From: Marinihelvus sp942491555
GTDB taxonomy: Bacteria; Pseudomonadota; Gammaproteobacteria; Xanthomonadales; SZUA-36
Length of the DNA stretch: 64,000 nucleotides
Assembly: GCA_942491555.1 (NCBI GenBank)
Contig: CALOBN010000003.1
Span: forward strand, 1 to 64,000
Direction of reading: 5' to 3'
In this document: piece after piece, positions 54,805-64,000 of the stretch
Layout: every line of letters begins with the position of its first letter
How positions within the stretch are numbered: position 1 is the first letter of the stretch
Program-made: the position numbers and the translations under genes
Notes under the pieces: model-generated
Told to the model about the DNA's origin: nothing
What the model saw: the letters and a program-made list of their open reading frames with translations, nothing else
The model's database searches: none

Positions 54805-55835
54805 ACACTGAACATACCCTCAGCGTTGCCGTGGTTGGGGCAACCGGCGCGGTCGGCGAAACCATGCTCGAAATTCTCGCCGAACGGCTGGGCACCAAAA
54901 TTCGCGTCCACGCATTGGCCAGTGCCAAATCGTTTGGTAAGACCGTGAGCTTCGGTCACAAGGAACTGGACGTGGAGGTGCTGGAGGAATTTGACTTTGC
55001 CGGTGTCGACTACGCGCTTTTTTCTGCGGGCGCATCGGTCAGCGCTGTGCATGCCTTGCGCGCTGCAAAGGACGGCGCCATCGTCATCGATAACACCTCG
55101 GAGTTTCGCTACAACGATGCCTATCCATTGGTGGTGCCCGAGGTCAATGGACATGAGCTTGACGGGCTCGGCCCCGGCGCGCTGATCGCCAATCCGAACT
55201 GCTCCACCATCCAGATGGTGGTTGCGATTGCGCCGATCCATGCGCGGTTTGGTATCACGCGCATCAACGTTGCCACCTACCAGTCGGTCAGCGGAGCGGG
55301 GCGCAAAGGTATGGAGGAGTTGGCCCGGCAAACCGCTGAGAAACTGAATATGCGCAGTGCCGGGGCGGAGGTTTTTGCGCAGGGGATCGCCTTCAATGTA
55401 CTGCCCTTTATTGATAGCCCGCAGGACAATGGTTACACCCGCGAAGAAATGAAAATGCACTGGGAAACACGCAAGATTTTTGCTGATGATGATATTGCGG
55501 TTAATGCCACGGCGGTGCGCGTGCCGGTGTTTTTTGGACATGCAGAGGCCATTCACCTCGAAACGGTCGAGGAAGCACCCATCGAGGAGGTCGCACAATT
55601 GCTCAGTGAAGCGGAAGGTGTGAATTTTGTCAGTGGCAGTGACGCTGCGACTGTCCCAACGCCCTCCATTCACGCAGCCGGTAAAGATGACGTGTTTGTT
55701 GGTCGATTGCGGCGTGACCATAGCCACCCCCGGGGGATCAACCTGTGGGTGGTTGCCGATAACATCCGCAAAGGCGCAGCCCTGAACGCGGTGCAAATCC
55801 TCCAGGCGCTCGAGGAACGTGGCGCACGGGGGTAG
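54801..55835 (+). CDS. asd: Aspartate-semialdehyde dehydrogenase
   Basis: This 344-aa enzyme makes aspartate semialdehyde for lysine/diaminopimelate, threonine and methionine. The NADP-binding start is VAVVGATGAVGETMLEIL. The catalytic Cys is in LIANPNCSTIQM, and VATYQSVSGAGRKGMEEL and the His of RRDHSHPRGINLWVV are conserved. The ATG shares 4 nt with the aroC stop (ATGA). It is the shorter type found with the fimV operon in pseudomonads. Confidence 0.96.
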   Translation: MNTEHTLSVAVVGATGAVGETMLEILAERLGTKIRVHALASAKSFGKTVSFGHKELDVEVLEEFDFAGVDYALFSAGASVSAVHALRAAKDGAIVIDNTSEFRYNDAYPLVVPEVNGHELDGLGPGALIANPNCSTIQMVVAIAPIHARFGITRINVATYQSVSGAGRKGMEELARQTAEKLNMRSAGAEVFAQGIAFNVLPFIDSPQDNGYTREEMKMHWETRKIFADDDIAVNATAVRVPVFFGHAEAIHLETVEEAPIEEVAQLLSEAEGVNFVSGSDAATVPTPSIHAAGKDDVFVGRLRRDHSHPRGINLWVVADNIRKGAALNAVQILQALEERGARG

Positions 55836-55881
55836 GCCGCCTTAAACTGTACAACAAGAAATCGAGGAGTCAGACCGGACG

Positions 55882-58167
55882 ATGATGGGGAGCAGCATTG
55901 GCAAGCGGCAAAGGGAGGTAAAACCTGGAGCCGGAACGGGGTCGTGGGCAGCACTGCTTGCGGGCGTGGCGTGCCTGTTCATTTCCGGTTTCGCACACGC
56001 ACTGGGCCTGGGCCAGGCAACCGTCAACTCTTATCTGAACGAGCCATTAAGTGCCCGTATCGATCTGATTTCACGGTCTGAGGCGGAGATGGCAACCGTA
56101 ACCGCCGGCATGGCATCTTCCGCGGATTTCCAGGTGATCGGCCTGACCCGGGACGCACTCGGCTTGCCCATCGAGTTTACCGTCAGCCGTGATCTTGCCG
56201 ATCCACATATTCGCCTGACCAGCTCGCAGGTCATGAATGAGCCTGTCCTGCAGCTGGTGGTCGAAGTGGTCTGGTCAAGCGGCCGCATGTTGCGCCAGTA
56301 CACCCTGTTCTTTGATCCACCCAGTTTTGACGCACCGGCACCCTTGCCAGCCATGCCGTCATCGACGGGACGCACGTCCGACACCCCGGCCGTGGCGCAA
56401 AAACCGGTACCCGAAAACACGATTGATTCTTCGGCTGCCGCAGTGGCGCCTGTGATCTCTGCGATCGATACCCCGGCGGTGGAAACAGCGCCGTTCGAAG
56501 ATGAAACCACGGCAGCGCCTGCAGATACAGTCGCGCTGGCGGATACCGGCCCGCCTTTCGATCCGGTGACGAGCGTGCCGGAGACGCAACCGGAGCCCCC
56601 GATTGAGGAGTCCATTGCCGACGAATTGCCCGCGGATGAGACGTTTAGCACTGAAACAGTGCCTGACGAGACACCGCTGGAAGAAACATTCGCGGAACAA
56701 AGCGGGGCTGAAGAAGACAAGCAGGCCGACATTCCTGAGCAATCCACGGTTGATAACGCCCTGGTTGCCATGGATGACGGCACTGATGATTCAGCCGTCA
56801 CGCCAGAAGATCAGGTGCTTGAGCAAACGCCGCCTGTTCAGGAAGTGATTGAACAGGAAGGGCCCGATCAAGTCGTTGTTGAAGACCTCGATCGCCCTGA
56901 GGATACGGTTCCTGCGCTGGTTGAAAACGAGGTCGTGGAGGAGGCAGCAGAGAGCCTGCCTGAACCTGCTGCCACCGACGCGGTTGTCGTAAATGAGGAA
57001 GCCACGCAAGAACCGGTTTACCGGGCCGTGATTCCCCAGGCTACTGAAAGCCAGGCCGGCAAGATACCCGATCAAATCAACGTGGTTCGCGGTGACACCT
57101 TGTGGGATCTTTCCCAGGACATCGCCGCCGCGCGGGGTGTCAGTGTCAACCAGGTCATGCTGGCGGTTCAGCAAAGCAACCCGCAGGCTTTTCTGGATAA
57201 CAATATCAACCGCATGATGGCCGGCGAAGTGCTGCGCATACCGCAACGCGAGGACATGCTGACCATGAATGTCCGTGAGGCGATGCTGGAAGTCATGCGC
57301 CAGGAAACGCTGTACCGGACCCGTTGGGATATTCCCACCGATCCCAATGACATCCCGACCATTTCGGACCTGGCCCAGGAGGCGTCTGCAGAGGCTGTCG
57401 GCCCTGGAGCAGAACCTGATACCAGCCTTGCGGCAACCACATCCACGGCAGAATCCGGGGAGATGAGCCTGGTACTCGTTCCGCCGTCTGAGCGGGATGA
57501 GTCGATTGACGAGGGTATGGGGCAGGGCAATAGCGGCACCAACGAGGTCAGCGAGGGTATCAGCGTGGTCGAGGAACTGGCGCGCACCCAGGAAGAACTG
57601 GCCAATGCCCAACAGGAAAACAATTATCTGAACGAGCGAATCTCCGAGCTTGAATCAGCGCTGGAACGTGACCGTATTGACGATGGTTCGGGTGTTGCCG
57701 ACAGCAACCTGGCCGATATGGAAGAACGCCTGCGTGAAGACCGCATGACCTCCGGGCCTGATCCTGAGCTTGATGTGAACCCTGATATGGATCAGGCAGA
57801 AGCCGAGTCGCTGACCAGTCGCTTTGGCCTGTTCATCGTTGGCGCATTGATCCTGTTGATCGGCGCGGTGGTGGTCTTCCTGCGCAGCCAACGTAACCGG
57901 GAGTTCACCGGCACAGCTGCGGGCACGAACGGGGACGCGCGGGATGTCGCTGAACGCGCCGCCATGGCCGGTATGACTGCCATGCCGGAGCCGGATACTG
58001 AAGCGGTGGCAATGGACCTGGATGACCCTGAGGCCCGACTGGACCTGGCCCGGGCGTACGCTGCCATGGGTCGCGATGAAGAGGCCCGGGAATTACTGGA
58101 AAGCGTTGTTCAGGACGGTAATGCCGCCCAGGAGCGGGAAGCAAGGGAGATGTTGCGGGAGCTTTGA
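55882..58167 (+). CDS. fimV: FimV-family polar hub protein
   Basis: This is a 761-aa inner-membrane protein. A signal/anchor segment (AALLAGVACLFISGFAHALG) leads to the conserved FimV N-terminal domain (LGQATVNSYLNEPLSARIDL), a long acidic Pro/Glu/Asp-rich spacer, and a LysM domain near residues 395-455 (INVVRGDTLWDLSQDIAAAR). A coiled coil (RTQEELANAQQENNYLNERI), a membrane helix (FGLFIVGALILLIGAVVVFL) and a C-terminal TPR-like FimV motif (RLDLARAYAAMGRDEEAREL) complete it. FimV organises type IV pili and polar proteins. It is shorter than Pseudomonas FimV, mainly in the cytoplasmic part. Location between asd and truA is classical. Confidence 0.92.
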   Translation: MMGSSIGKRQREVKPGAGTGSWAALLAGVACLFISGFAHALGLGQATVNSYLNEPLSARIDLISRSEAEMATVTAGMASSADFQVIGLTRDALGLPIEFTVSRDLADPHIRLTSSQVMNEPVLQLVVEVVWSSGRMLRQYTLFFDPPSFDAPAPLPAMPSSTGRTSDTPAVAQKPVPENTIDSSAAAVAPVISAIDTPAVETAPFEDETTAAPADTVALADTGPPFDPVTSVPETQPEPPIEESIADELPADETFSTETVPDETPLEETFAEQSGAEEDKQADIPEQSTVDNALVAMDDGTDDSAVTPEDQVLEQTPPVQEVIEQEGPDQVVVEDLDRPEDTVPALVENEVVEEAAESLPEPAATDAVVVNEEATQEPVYRAVIPQATESQAGKIPDQINVVRGDTLWDLSQDIAAARGVSVNQVMLAVQQSNPQAFLDNNINRMMAGEVLRIPQREDMLTMNVREAMLEVMRQETLYRTRWDIPTDPNDIPTISDLAQEASAEAVGPGAEPDTSLAATTSTAESGEMSLVLVPPSERDESIDEGMGQGNSGTNEVSEGISVVEELARTQEELANAQQENNYLNERISELESALERDRIDDGSGVADSNLADMEERLREDRMTSGPDPELDVNPDMDQAEAESLTSRFGLFIVGALILLIGAVVVFLRSQRNREFTGTAAGTNGDARDVAERAAMAGMTAMPEPDTEAVAMDLDDPEARLDLARAYAAMGRDEEARELLESVVQDGNAAQEREAREMLREL

Positions 58168-58182
58168 GCGCACCCCGGTCCC

Positions 58183-58965
58183 ATGCGTTATGCCCTCGGT
58201 ATCGAGTACAACGGTAGCGGCTTTTACGGCTGGCAGACCCAGCGTGAAGAACCCACAGTGCAGGCTACGCTTGAGCGGGCTCTGAGCCAGGTTGCCAACC
58301 ACCCGGTCAGCGTGGTGTGTGCGGGTCGCACCGATACCGGCGTTCATGCCTGGTGCCAGGTGGTGCACTTCGACAGTGATGCCGCGCGGGATGACCGTTC
58401 CTGGCTGTTGGGCGTCAATTCCAACCTTCCCGATACGGTGGCGGCGGTATGGCTGCGCCGCGTGAGTGACGATTTTCACGCACGCTTCTCGGCACTTGCC
58501 AGAAGCTATCAATATGTCATTCTCAACCGCTGGTTGCCGCCTGCGGTGGATCGCCAGCGGGTCTGTTGGCAGAAGCACAAGCTGGACGCAGCGCTGATGC
58601 ATGAGGCTGCGCAATTGTTACTCGGCACGCATGATTTCAGCAGTTTTCGTTCCGCGGGTTGCAAGGCCAATCATCCGGTTCGCGAGATGCAGGCGATCAA
58701 GGTGGAGCGTGACGGGCAACGGGTTATTTTGTCGGTGACCGCCAACGGGTTTCTCTACCACATGGTGAGAAATATCGCCGGCACGCTGATGGTCGTGGGC
58801 AAGGGCGAAAAGCCGCCGGAATGGGTCGGCTCCTTGCTCAAGGCACGTGACAGGAACCTCGCTGGTGTGACTGCCAGTCCTGACGGTTTGTACTTTGCCG
58901 ACGTGCGTTATCCGCCGGCGTTCGATATTCCTCTAACAGCGGAGTCCTTCCCGGACACTGAGTAA
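58183..58965 (+). CDS. truA: tRNA pseudouridine(38-40) synthase
   Basis: This 260-aa enzyme modifies U38-U40 in the anticodon stem-loop. The start MRYALGIEYNGSGFYGWQTQ and the catalytic Asp in VVCAGRTDTGVHAWCQVV are diagnostic. FLYHMVRNIAGTLMVVGKG and LYFADVRYPPAFDIPL are C-terminal landmarks. It lies 15 nt after fimV, ahead of trpF. Confidence 0.97.
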   Translation: MRYALGIEYNGSGFYGWQTQREEPTVQATLERALSQVANHPVSVVCAGRTDTGVHAWCQVVHFDSDAARDDRSWLLGVNSNLPDTVAAVWLRRVSDDFHARFSALARSYQYVILNRWLPPAVDRQRVCWQKHKLDAALMHEAAQLLLGTHDFSSFRSAGCKANHPVREMQAIKVERDGQRVILSVTANGFLYHMVRNIAGTLMVVGKGEKPPEWVGSLLKARDRNLAGVTASPDGLYFADVRYPPAFDIPLTAESFPDTE

Positions 58966-58982
58966 AACAGGCACGCTGAGCC

Positions 58983-59600
58983 ATGCAGAGTGTATGCGTC
59001 AAAATCTGTGGACTAACACGCGCAGAAGATGTCCGGACTGCAGTTGATGCCGGGGCAGATGCGCTGGGGTTTGTGTTCGCCGCCAGTCCCCGCCAGGTCA
59101 GTGCCGGGCAGGCCGCGGCGCTGTGCGCAAAGGTGCCGGCCGGCCGGACCCGGATCGGGCTGTTTATGAATCAGGATGCTGACGAGGTACGCGCGGCGCT
59201 TAAACTGACACCTCTGGACATGATCCAGTTTCATGGCGGGGAGGACAACGCGTTCTGTGCCGCCTTCGGCTTGCCTTTTCTGAAGGCGGTGTCCATGTTT
59301 GAAGAAGACCCTGGGCAAGCAGCTGCTGCCTTTCCCGATGCCGCCGGAATACTGCTCGATTCGCATGAACCGGGCGGCGCTGGCGGAACCGGCAGAACCT
59401 TTGACTGGCGCCAGCGCGTGGGCAGTGACAAGCCCTTGTGGCTGGCCGGTGGTCTTAATCCCGGCAACGTTGCCGAGGCGGTACGACAGTTTCAACCCTA
59501 CGCCGTGGATGTTTCCAGCGGCGTGGAATCTTCACCGGGCATCAAGAGTGATGCACTGGTCCAATCCTTCATTCGCAATGCAAAGCAGGTTTCGACATGA
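58983..59600 (+). CDS. trpF: Phosphoribosylanthranilate isomerase
   Basis: This 205-aa TIM-barrel enzyme catalyses an Amadori rearrangement in tryptophan synthesis. VKICGLTRAEDVRTAVDAGA has the catalytic Cys; the phosphate-binding end is LWLAGGLNPGNVAEAVRQF and AVDVSSGVESSPGIKS with the catalytic Asp. The stop overlaps the trpB start (ATGA). Confidence 0.96.
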   Translation: MQSVCVKICGLTRAEDVRTAVDAGADALGFVFAASPRQVSAGQAAALCAKVPAGRTRIGLFMNQDADEVRAALKLTPLDMIQFHGGEDNAFCAAFGLPFLKAVSMFEEDPGQAAAAFPDAAGILLDSHEPGGAGGTGRTFDWRQRVGSDKPLWLAGGLNPGNVAEAVRQFQPYAVDVSSGVESSPGIKSDALVQSFIRNAKQVST

Positions 59601-60826
59601 CACAGCACGCGCCATCCGCTCCTGAGCAAATCTATCCTGAAATGCCTGATGATCGCGGTCACTTTGGTGACTACGGGGGGTCCTTCGTTTCCGAGACCCT
59701 CATGCACGCACTGGAAGAGTTACGCGAAGCGTGGGGACGCTGGCGCGTGGATGAAGAGTTTATGCGTCGCCTGGATGCCGATCTGACTCATTATGTCGGT
59801 CGGCCCTCGCCGATTTACCTCGCCGAAAGACTCACGTCGCACTGCGGTGGTGCGCGGATACTGCTGAAGCGCGAAGACCTGAATCATACCGGCGCGCACA
59901 AGATCAACAACACGGTGGGGCAGGGACTGCTGGCCCATTACATGGGCAAGCCGCGCGTAATCGCCGAAACCGGGGCCGGTCAGCACGGGGTGGCCACCTC
60001 CACAGTGGCTGCCCGCCTGAATCAGCAGTGCGTGGTCTATATGGGCGAGACCGATATACAGCGCCAGGCGATTAACGTGTTCCGCATGCAGTTGATGGGT
60101 GCCGAAGTGCGCAGCGTTTCATCGGGTTCCAGAACCCTTAAAGATGCCCTGAACGAGGCCATGCGTGACTGGGTGACGAACGTGGATGATACCTTCTATG
60201 TGATCGGTACCGTTGCCGGACCGCACCCCTACCCGGTGATGGTGCGTGACTTCAATGCCATTGTGGGTCGCGAAGCCCGCGCACAGATGCTGGAGCAGTA
60301 CGAGGCACTTCCAGACGCCCTGGTCGCCTGCGTCGGTGGTGGTTCGAATGCGATTGGTTTGTTCCACCCGTTCATCCAGGACACAGATGTCGCCATGTAT
60401 GGCGTCGAAGCGGCCGGCCGAGGCCTGTCATCCGGCGAACATGCCGCATCTTTGTGTGCCGGCAGGCCGGGTGTGCTGCATGGTTCAAGAACCTACCTGC
60501 TCGACAGCCCGTCGGGACAGATAACCGAAACCCATTCGGTGTCCGCCGGCCTGGATTACCCCGGTGTGGGGCCGGAGCATTCATGGCTCAAAGACACCAA
60601 GCGTGCCGAGTATGTTGGAATCACCGATACCGAAGCCTTGCAGGCGACCCGCGACCTGTCACGTATGGAAGGCATTCTGCCGGCGCTGGAGAGTGCTCAC
60701 GCCATTGCATACGGGATGAAGCTCGCCAGCACCATGCGACCGGATCAGACCGTGCTGATCAATCTGTCCGGCCGTGGTGACAAGGACGTGCAAACCCTGG
60801 CAACCCTGGAAGGACTGAAACTATGA
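59597..60826 (+). CDS. trpB: Tryptophan synthase beta chain
   Basis: This 409-aa PLP enzyme joins indole and serine. The PLP lysine is in LNHTGAHKINNTVGQGLLAH. FGDYGGSFVSETLMHALEEL is the N-terminal landmark, ETGAGQHGVATSTVAARLNQ the active-site loop, and CVGGGSNAIGLFHPF the PLP phosphate-binding turn. It overlaps trpF and trpA by 4 nt each, so the alpha2-beta2 complex subunits are made together. Confidence 0.97.
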   Translation: MTQHAPSAPEQIYPEMPDDRGHFGDYGGSFVSETLMHALEELREAWGRWRVDEEFMRRLDADLTHYVGRPSPIYLAERLTSHCGGARILLKREDLNHTGAHKINNTVGQGLLAHYMGKPRVIAETGAGQHGVATSTVAARLNQQCVVYMGETDIQRQAINVFRMQLMGAEVRSVSSGSRTLKDALNEAMRDWVTNVDDTFYVIGTVAGPHPYPVMVRDFNAIVGREARAQMLEQYEALPDALVACVGGGSNAIGLFHPFIQDTDVAMYGVEAAGRGLSSGEHAASLCAGRPGVLHGSRTYLLDSPSGQITETHSVSAGLDYPGVGPEHSWLKDTKRAEYVGITDTEALQATRDLSRMEGILPALESAHAIAYGMKLASTMRPDQTVLINLSGRGDKDVQTLATLEGLKL

Positions 60827-61617
60827 GCCAGCGGATCAAGGACAGCTTTCAGGCCGGCCGGACCTCGCTAATCCCCTTTATTACGGCCGGCGATCCTCAT
60901 CCCGACTGGACCGTGGCGATCATGCACGCGCTGGTGGAAGGCGGCGCTAATCTGATCGAACTTGGCGTGCCCTTCAGCGACCCGATGGCGGATGGGCCGG
61001 TCATTCAGCAGTCCAGTGAGCGCGCTATTGCCAAGGGCGTCACCCTTAGCGGTGTTCTGGACATGGTCCGTGAGTTTCGCGAGCAGGATCAGGAAACCCC
61101 CGTGATTCTGATGGGGTACATGAACCCCGTTGAGCGCTTTGGACAGGAACGACTCGCCGAAGCAGCCTCGCAGGCTGGTGTGGACGGCCTGCTGCTGGTG
61201 GATTGCCCGCCCGGTGAGGCACCGGATCTGTCAGCGGCACTGAGCGCCCATGGCCTCGATTCGATTCTGCTGGTGGCGCCCACCACGCATGAGGAGCGTT
61301 TACAGCGAATCTGCAAATCGGCACAGGGATTTATTTACTACGTGTCGTTCAAGGGTATAACCGGCGCCAAGCGGCTCGATGCATCGGCCATGGCCGGGCC
61401 GATTGAGGCAATTCGCCGACACAGTTCCTTACCCATAGCCGGCGGTTTTGGTATCAATGACGGCAAGTCGGCTGCGGCAGTTGCCGAGTTTACCGACGGC
61501 GTGGTGATTGGCAGTGCCCTGGTTCAGACCCTGAGCGATGCTGACTCCGAAACGGTGGCTGCCGAATCGGCGCGGTCCTTTGTTGCTTCGGTGCGGGAGT
61601 CATTGGACAATGGGTAA
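60823..61617 (+). CDS. trpA: Tryptophan synthase alpha chain
   Basis: This 264-aa TIM barrel cleaves indole-3-glycerol phosphate and channels indole to TrpB. SLIPFITAGDPHPDWTVAIM and LIELGVPFSDPMADGPVIQQ carry the catalytic Glu and the signature; YYVSFKGITGAKRL and LPIAGGFGINDGKSAAAV form the phosphate site. The ATG overlaps the trpB stop. Confidence 0.97.
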   Translation: MSQRIKDSFQAGRTSLIPFITAGDPHPDWTVAIMHALVEGGANLIELGVPFSDPMADGPVIQQSSERAIAKGVTLSGVLDMVREFREQDQETPVILMGYMNPVERFGQERLAEAASQAGVDGLLLVDCPPGEAPDLSAALSAHGLDSILLVAPTTHEERLQRICKSAQGFIYYVSFKGITGAKRLDASAMAGPIEAIRRHSSLPIAGGFGINDGKSAAAVAEFTDGVVIGSALVQTLSDADSETVAAESARSFVASVRESLDNG

Positions 61618-61659
61618 ACCATAAGTCGCACGCTACTGTGCGGGGAGCCTAGTCAGTCC

Positions 61660-62550
61660 ATGAGCTGGATCAGCAAACTCATGCCATCCCGAATTCGAAC
61701 CGAGGGTGGTAGCAAGCGGAATGTACCCGAAGGTCTGTGGACCAAGTGTGGTGCCTGCACTGCCGTATTGTACCGCCCTGAGCTGGAGCGCAACCTGCAG
61801 GTGTGTCCCAAGTGTTCCGACCATATGCGTCTTTCGGCGCGAACCCGCCTGGACCAGTTTCTGGATCCGGAGCCGCGTCGAGAGATTGCGCGCGACCTTG
61901 AGCCGACGGACGTTCTGCGCTTTCGGGACAGCAAAAAATACCGTGAACGCTTAATCGCTTCACAGAAAAAAACCGGTGAAAAAGACGCCCTGGTTGCCAT
62001 GGCCGGCGAATTGCGCGGCATGCCAGTGGTGGCCTGTGCCTTTGAGTTCGGTTTTATGGGCGGGTCCATGGGTTCGGTGGTGGGAGAAAAGTTTGCCCGC
62101 GCCGGACAGGAGGCCATGCGCATGAAATCGCCGCTGGTCTGTTTTTCAGCGACGGGTGGCGCCCGCATGCAGGAGGGCCTGCTGTCCCTGATGCAGATGG
62201 CCAAGACGAGTGCTGTATTGCAACGCATGGCAGATTCCGGCCTGCCTTTCGTTTCGGTACTGACCAACCCGACCATGGGTGGTGTGTCGGCGAGCCTGGG
62301 GATGCTGGGCGATCTTAATGTGGCCGAGCCGCAGGCCCTGATCGGTTTTGCCGGACCGCGCGTCATTGAACAGACCGTGCGCGAGAAATTGCCTGAAGGA
62401 TTCCAGCGCAGTGAGTTTTTGCTGCAAAAGGGGGCAATTGACATGATCATCGACCGCCGCAACCTCCGTGAGGAGCTCAGCGCCATGCTGGCATTGCTGA
62501 TGTCCGGTGAGCGGCCCATTCCGGTTACCGGAGAAGTGGTACCTGCCTGA
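61660..62550 (+). CDS. accD: Acetyl-CoA carboxylase carboxyltransferase subunit beta
   Basis: This 296-aa subunit, with AccA, moves the carboxyl group from biotin to acetyl-CoA in fatty-acid synthesis. The N-terminal zinc ribbon is WTKCGACTAVLYRPEL followed by QVCPKCSDHMR. FEFGFMGGSMGSVVGEKFAR and GGARMQEGLLSLMQMAKTSA are the enzyme core. Placed between trpA and folC as in many gammaproteobacteria. Confidence 0.97.
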   Translation: MSWISKLMPSRIRTEGGSKRNVPEGLWTKCGACTAVLYRPELERNLQVCPKCSDHMRLSARTRLDQFLDPEPRREIARDLEPTDVLRFRDSKKYRERLIASQKKTGEKDALVAMAGELRGMPVVACAFEFGFMGGSMGSVVGEKFARAGQEAMRMKSPLVCFSATGGARMQEGLLSLMQMAKTSAVLQRMADSGLPFVSVLTNPTMGGVSASLGMLGDLNVAEPQALIGFAGPRVIEQTVREKLPEGFQRSEFLLQKGAIDMIIDRRNLREELSAMLALLMSGERPIPVTGEVVPA

Positions 62551-62611
62551 GTGAGTCATTCTCCCGGCCAGTCTTGCGGCCTGCAATTTCCGCCCTGCCG
62601 CAGTCCCGGCA

Positions 62612-63913
62612 GTGAATAGCCCCTCCCCGGGGCTCAGTTCACCGGAGCTGAGCGCATGGCTCGAGCGGCTCGAGCGGCGTCATCCCAGCGAAATTGACCT
62701 TGGCCTGGAACGTTGTGGTGAGGTGTATCAGCGCCTGGGTGCGCCGCGACCGGCAGCCCGTGTCATCACCGTGGCCGGTACCAATGGCAAAGGCTCAACC
62801 GTGGCCTGGAGCAATGCCTGCCTGATGGCCCTGGGCTATCGCACCGGGGTGTATACCTCGCCTCATCTGCTGCATTTTAATGAACGCCTGCAATTGCTGG
62901 GCGAGACAATCAGCGCGGCCGGGCTGGTGGAAGCCTTTGAACAGCTTGAGGCGGTTCGTGGCGATGTATCCCTGACTTATTTCGAGTTCACCACGCTGGC
63001 GTGCCTGTGGCTTATGGCGCGCGCGAATCTGGACGTGGCGATTCTGGAGGTCGGCATGGGTGGCCGCCTGGACACGGTCAACCTGGTCGATGCGGACGTG
63101 GCCGTGATCACGCCGGTCGGTCTGGACCACCAGGCCTTTCTGGGTAACGACCGGGAGACCATCGGCGGGGAGAAGGCCGGCATTCTGCGGGCCGGACAAA
63201 CCTTCATCTCGGCCGAACGCAATCCGCCGGACTCGGTATTGAGCCGGGCTGCAGCGCTGGGCTGCGCTACGCGGCAGCTGGGACAGGACTTTGAGCTTGA
63301 GCCCGGTCCATCCGGCGTCCTGACTTTTCGCCTCGATCACTGGCAGATGGCTCTGCCTGGTCTGTCGCTGGCCGGCCCGCATCAGCAAGACAACCTGGCC
63401 GGGGCGCTGGCCGCCGTGCTGGCTTTACATGACGACCGTGAACAGGCCGGCGCGTGCTTGCCCGGGGCGCTCCTGGAGGTGCGCTTGCGCGGACGTCTGC
63501 AGTTGATTGCTACCCCGCCGGGTTACCTGTTGGATGTGGGACATAACCCCATGGGCGCGGCGGTCATAGCTACTGCCTTGCGCGACCAGGCCCCGGTAAT
63601 CACCGTTCTGGCAATGCTTAATGACAAGGATGCCGAAGGGGTTGCCCTGGCACTCGCGCCCTGCGTGCAGACCTTTTTCTGTGCCGGGCTCGTGCAGGGC
63701 CAGCGCTCCCAGACCGGGCCTGCGCTGGCGGCCCGGGTGGCGGCAGTGAACCGCCGGGCACAGGTTATTGCGGTCGAAACTGTCAGCCAGGCCATGGAGC
63801 AGGCCACGGCGATGGCCGGTGATGATGGGCCCATCCTGGTTTTTGGTTCATTTCACACCGTGGCCGATGCCCTGCAGTGGTTGACAGCTACCGGACGGCT
63901 CACAGACCAGTGA
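62612..63913 (+). CDS. folC: Folylpolyglutamate/dihydrofolate synthase
   Basis: This 433-aa Mur-ligase-type enzyme adds glycine-like Glu residues to folates. The P-loop is TVAGTNGKGSTVAWSNACLM, with YTSPHLLHFNERL and LEVGMGGRLDTVNLVDADV typical. SLAGPHQQDNLAGALAAVL and LLDVGHNPMGAAVIA mark the C-terminal domain. The start is a GTG at 62612. It precedes a dedD-like gene, the usual order. Confidence 0.94.
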   Translation: MNSPSPGLSSPELSAWLERLERRHPSEIDLGLERCGEVYQRLGAPRPAARVITVAGTNGKGSTVAWSNACLMALGYRTGVYTSPHLLHFNERLQLLGETISAAGLVEAFEQLEAVRGDVSLTYFEFTTLACLWLMARANLDVAILEVGMGGRLDTVNLVDADVAVITPVGLDHQAFLGNDRETIGGEKAGILRAGQTFISAERNPPDSVLSRAAALGCATRQLGQDFELEPGPSGVLTFRLDHWQMALPGLSLAGPHQQDNLAGALAAVLALHDDREQAGACLPGALLEVRLRGRLQLIATPPGYLLDVGHNPMGAAVIATALRDQAPVITVLAMLNDKDAEGVALALAPCVQTFFCAGLVQGQRSQTGPALAARVAAVNRRAQVIAVETVSQAMEQATAMAGDDGPILVFGSFHTVADALQWLTATGRLTDQ

Positions 63914-63970
63914 CACCTGTGTCGCCAGGTGGCCAACTACTGCTAGAATCATGACCTCCCCTGAACAAAC

Positions 63971-64000
63971 ATGGCCCCCATGGATAAAGCGCTAAAACAA
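63971..64000 (+). CDS. Start of DedD-like SPOR-domain protein (partial)
   Basis: Only the first codons are inside the window (MAPMDKALKQ). The MDKALKQ start and the position after folC fit the membrane-anchored SPOR/DedD-like proteins of this operon. The internal ATG at 63980 may be the true start. Identification is by context. Confidence 0.45.
   Translation, partial: MAPMDKALKQ

Noticed and set aside
54768..55796. 342-aa minus-strand reading inside asd
   Set aside because: Antisense to a fully conserved enzyme; no family features.

Overview
The window looks like a chromosomal segment of a gammaproteobacterium. Three gene orders support this: tig-clpP-clpX-lon-hupB-tRNA-ppiD-fabI; tamA-tamB; and prmB-aroC-asd-fimV-truA-trpF-trpB-trpA-accD-folC followed by the first codons of a dedD-like gene. 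The last order, with trpBA next to trpF between truA and accD, is known from Xanthomonadales and Chromatiales-like lineages. I cannot fix a genus from sequence alone.

Layout. 1-4.2 kb is a decaying accessory edge: a small XRE-type regulator, a small membrane protein, a MATE transporter whose C-terminus is shifted by a 13-nt duplication, a family 4 glycosyltransferase broken by a 34-nt insertion and a 1-nt loss, and a truncated Phd-type antitoxin that keeps its palindromic operator. 4.2-12.2 kb is a two-armed RiPP cluster that I read as a lasso peptide locus. The left (minus) arm is an HPr-kinase-like protein, a nucleotidyltransferase and a GT2 glycosyltransferase. The right (plus) arm is an uncharacterised 364-aa protein, a PqqD-like leader-binding protein (RRE), a transglutaminase-like leader peptidase, a 61-aa precursor and an asparagine-synthetase-like cyclase. 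A SAM methyltransferase converges on the cyclase. By eye, G+C is lower here than in the housekeeping blocks.

12.4-15.5 kb is tRNA-rich: Arg-ACG, then an arylsulfatase, then a Pro-Arg-His-Lys tRNA operon, a VapBC-like toxin-antitoxin pair and tRNA-Ser. 15.5-26.4 kb holds an orphan second PqqD-like protein next to an OpgB-type phosphoglycerol transferase, then a giant 2772-aa secreted protein made of DUF11-type repeats.

26.6-64 kb is mostly core genome. It includes tRNA-Leu; the trigger factor/Clp/Lon protein quality-control block; HU; tRNA-Val and tRNA-Asp; ppiD; fabI; yidD; a two-cysteine DksA; sufE; cysS; pepQ; a DUF1232-like protein; a His-tailed membrane protein; a GNAT acetyltransferase; tamAB; two tiny ORFs; tRNA-Pro; ppnN; a secreted hypothetical protein; psd; and the prmB-to-folC series. 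Several genes overlap by a few bases, with TTG, GTG or ATG starts inside the previous stop, which suggests translational coupling.

The most interesting part is the lasso peptide cluster. Its precursor ends in Ser, matching the known C-terminal Ser phosphorylation by HPr-kinase-like lasso kinases. It also carries a nucleotidyltransferase, a glycosyltransferase, an unknown protein and a methyltransferase, and lacks an obvious ABC exporter or isopeptidase. The core boundary is ambiguous because the residue after the expected cleavage point is Ile.
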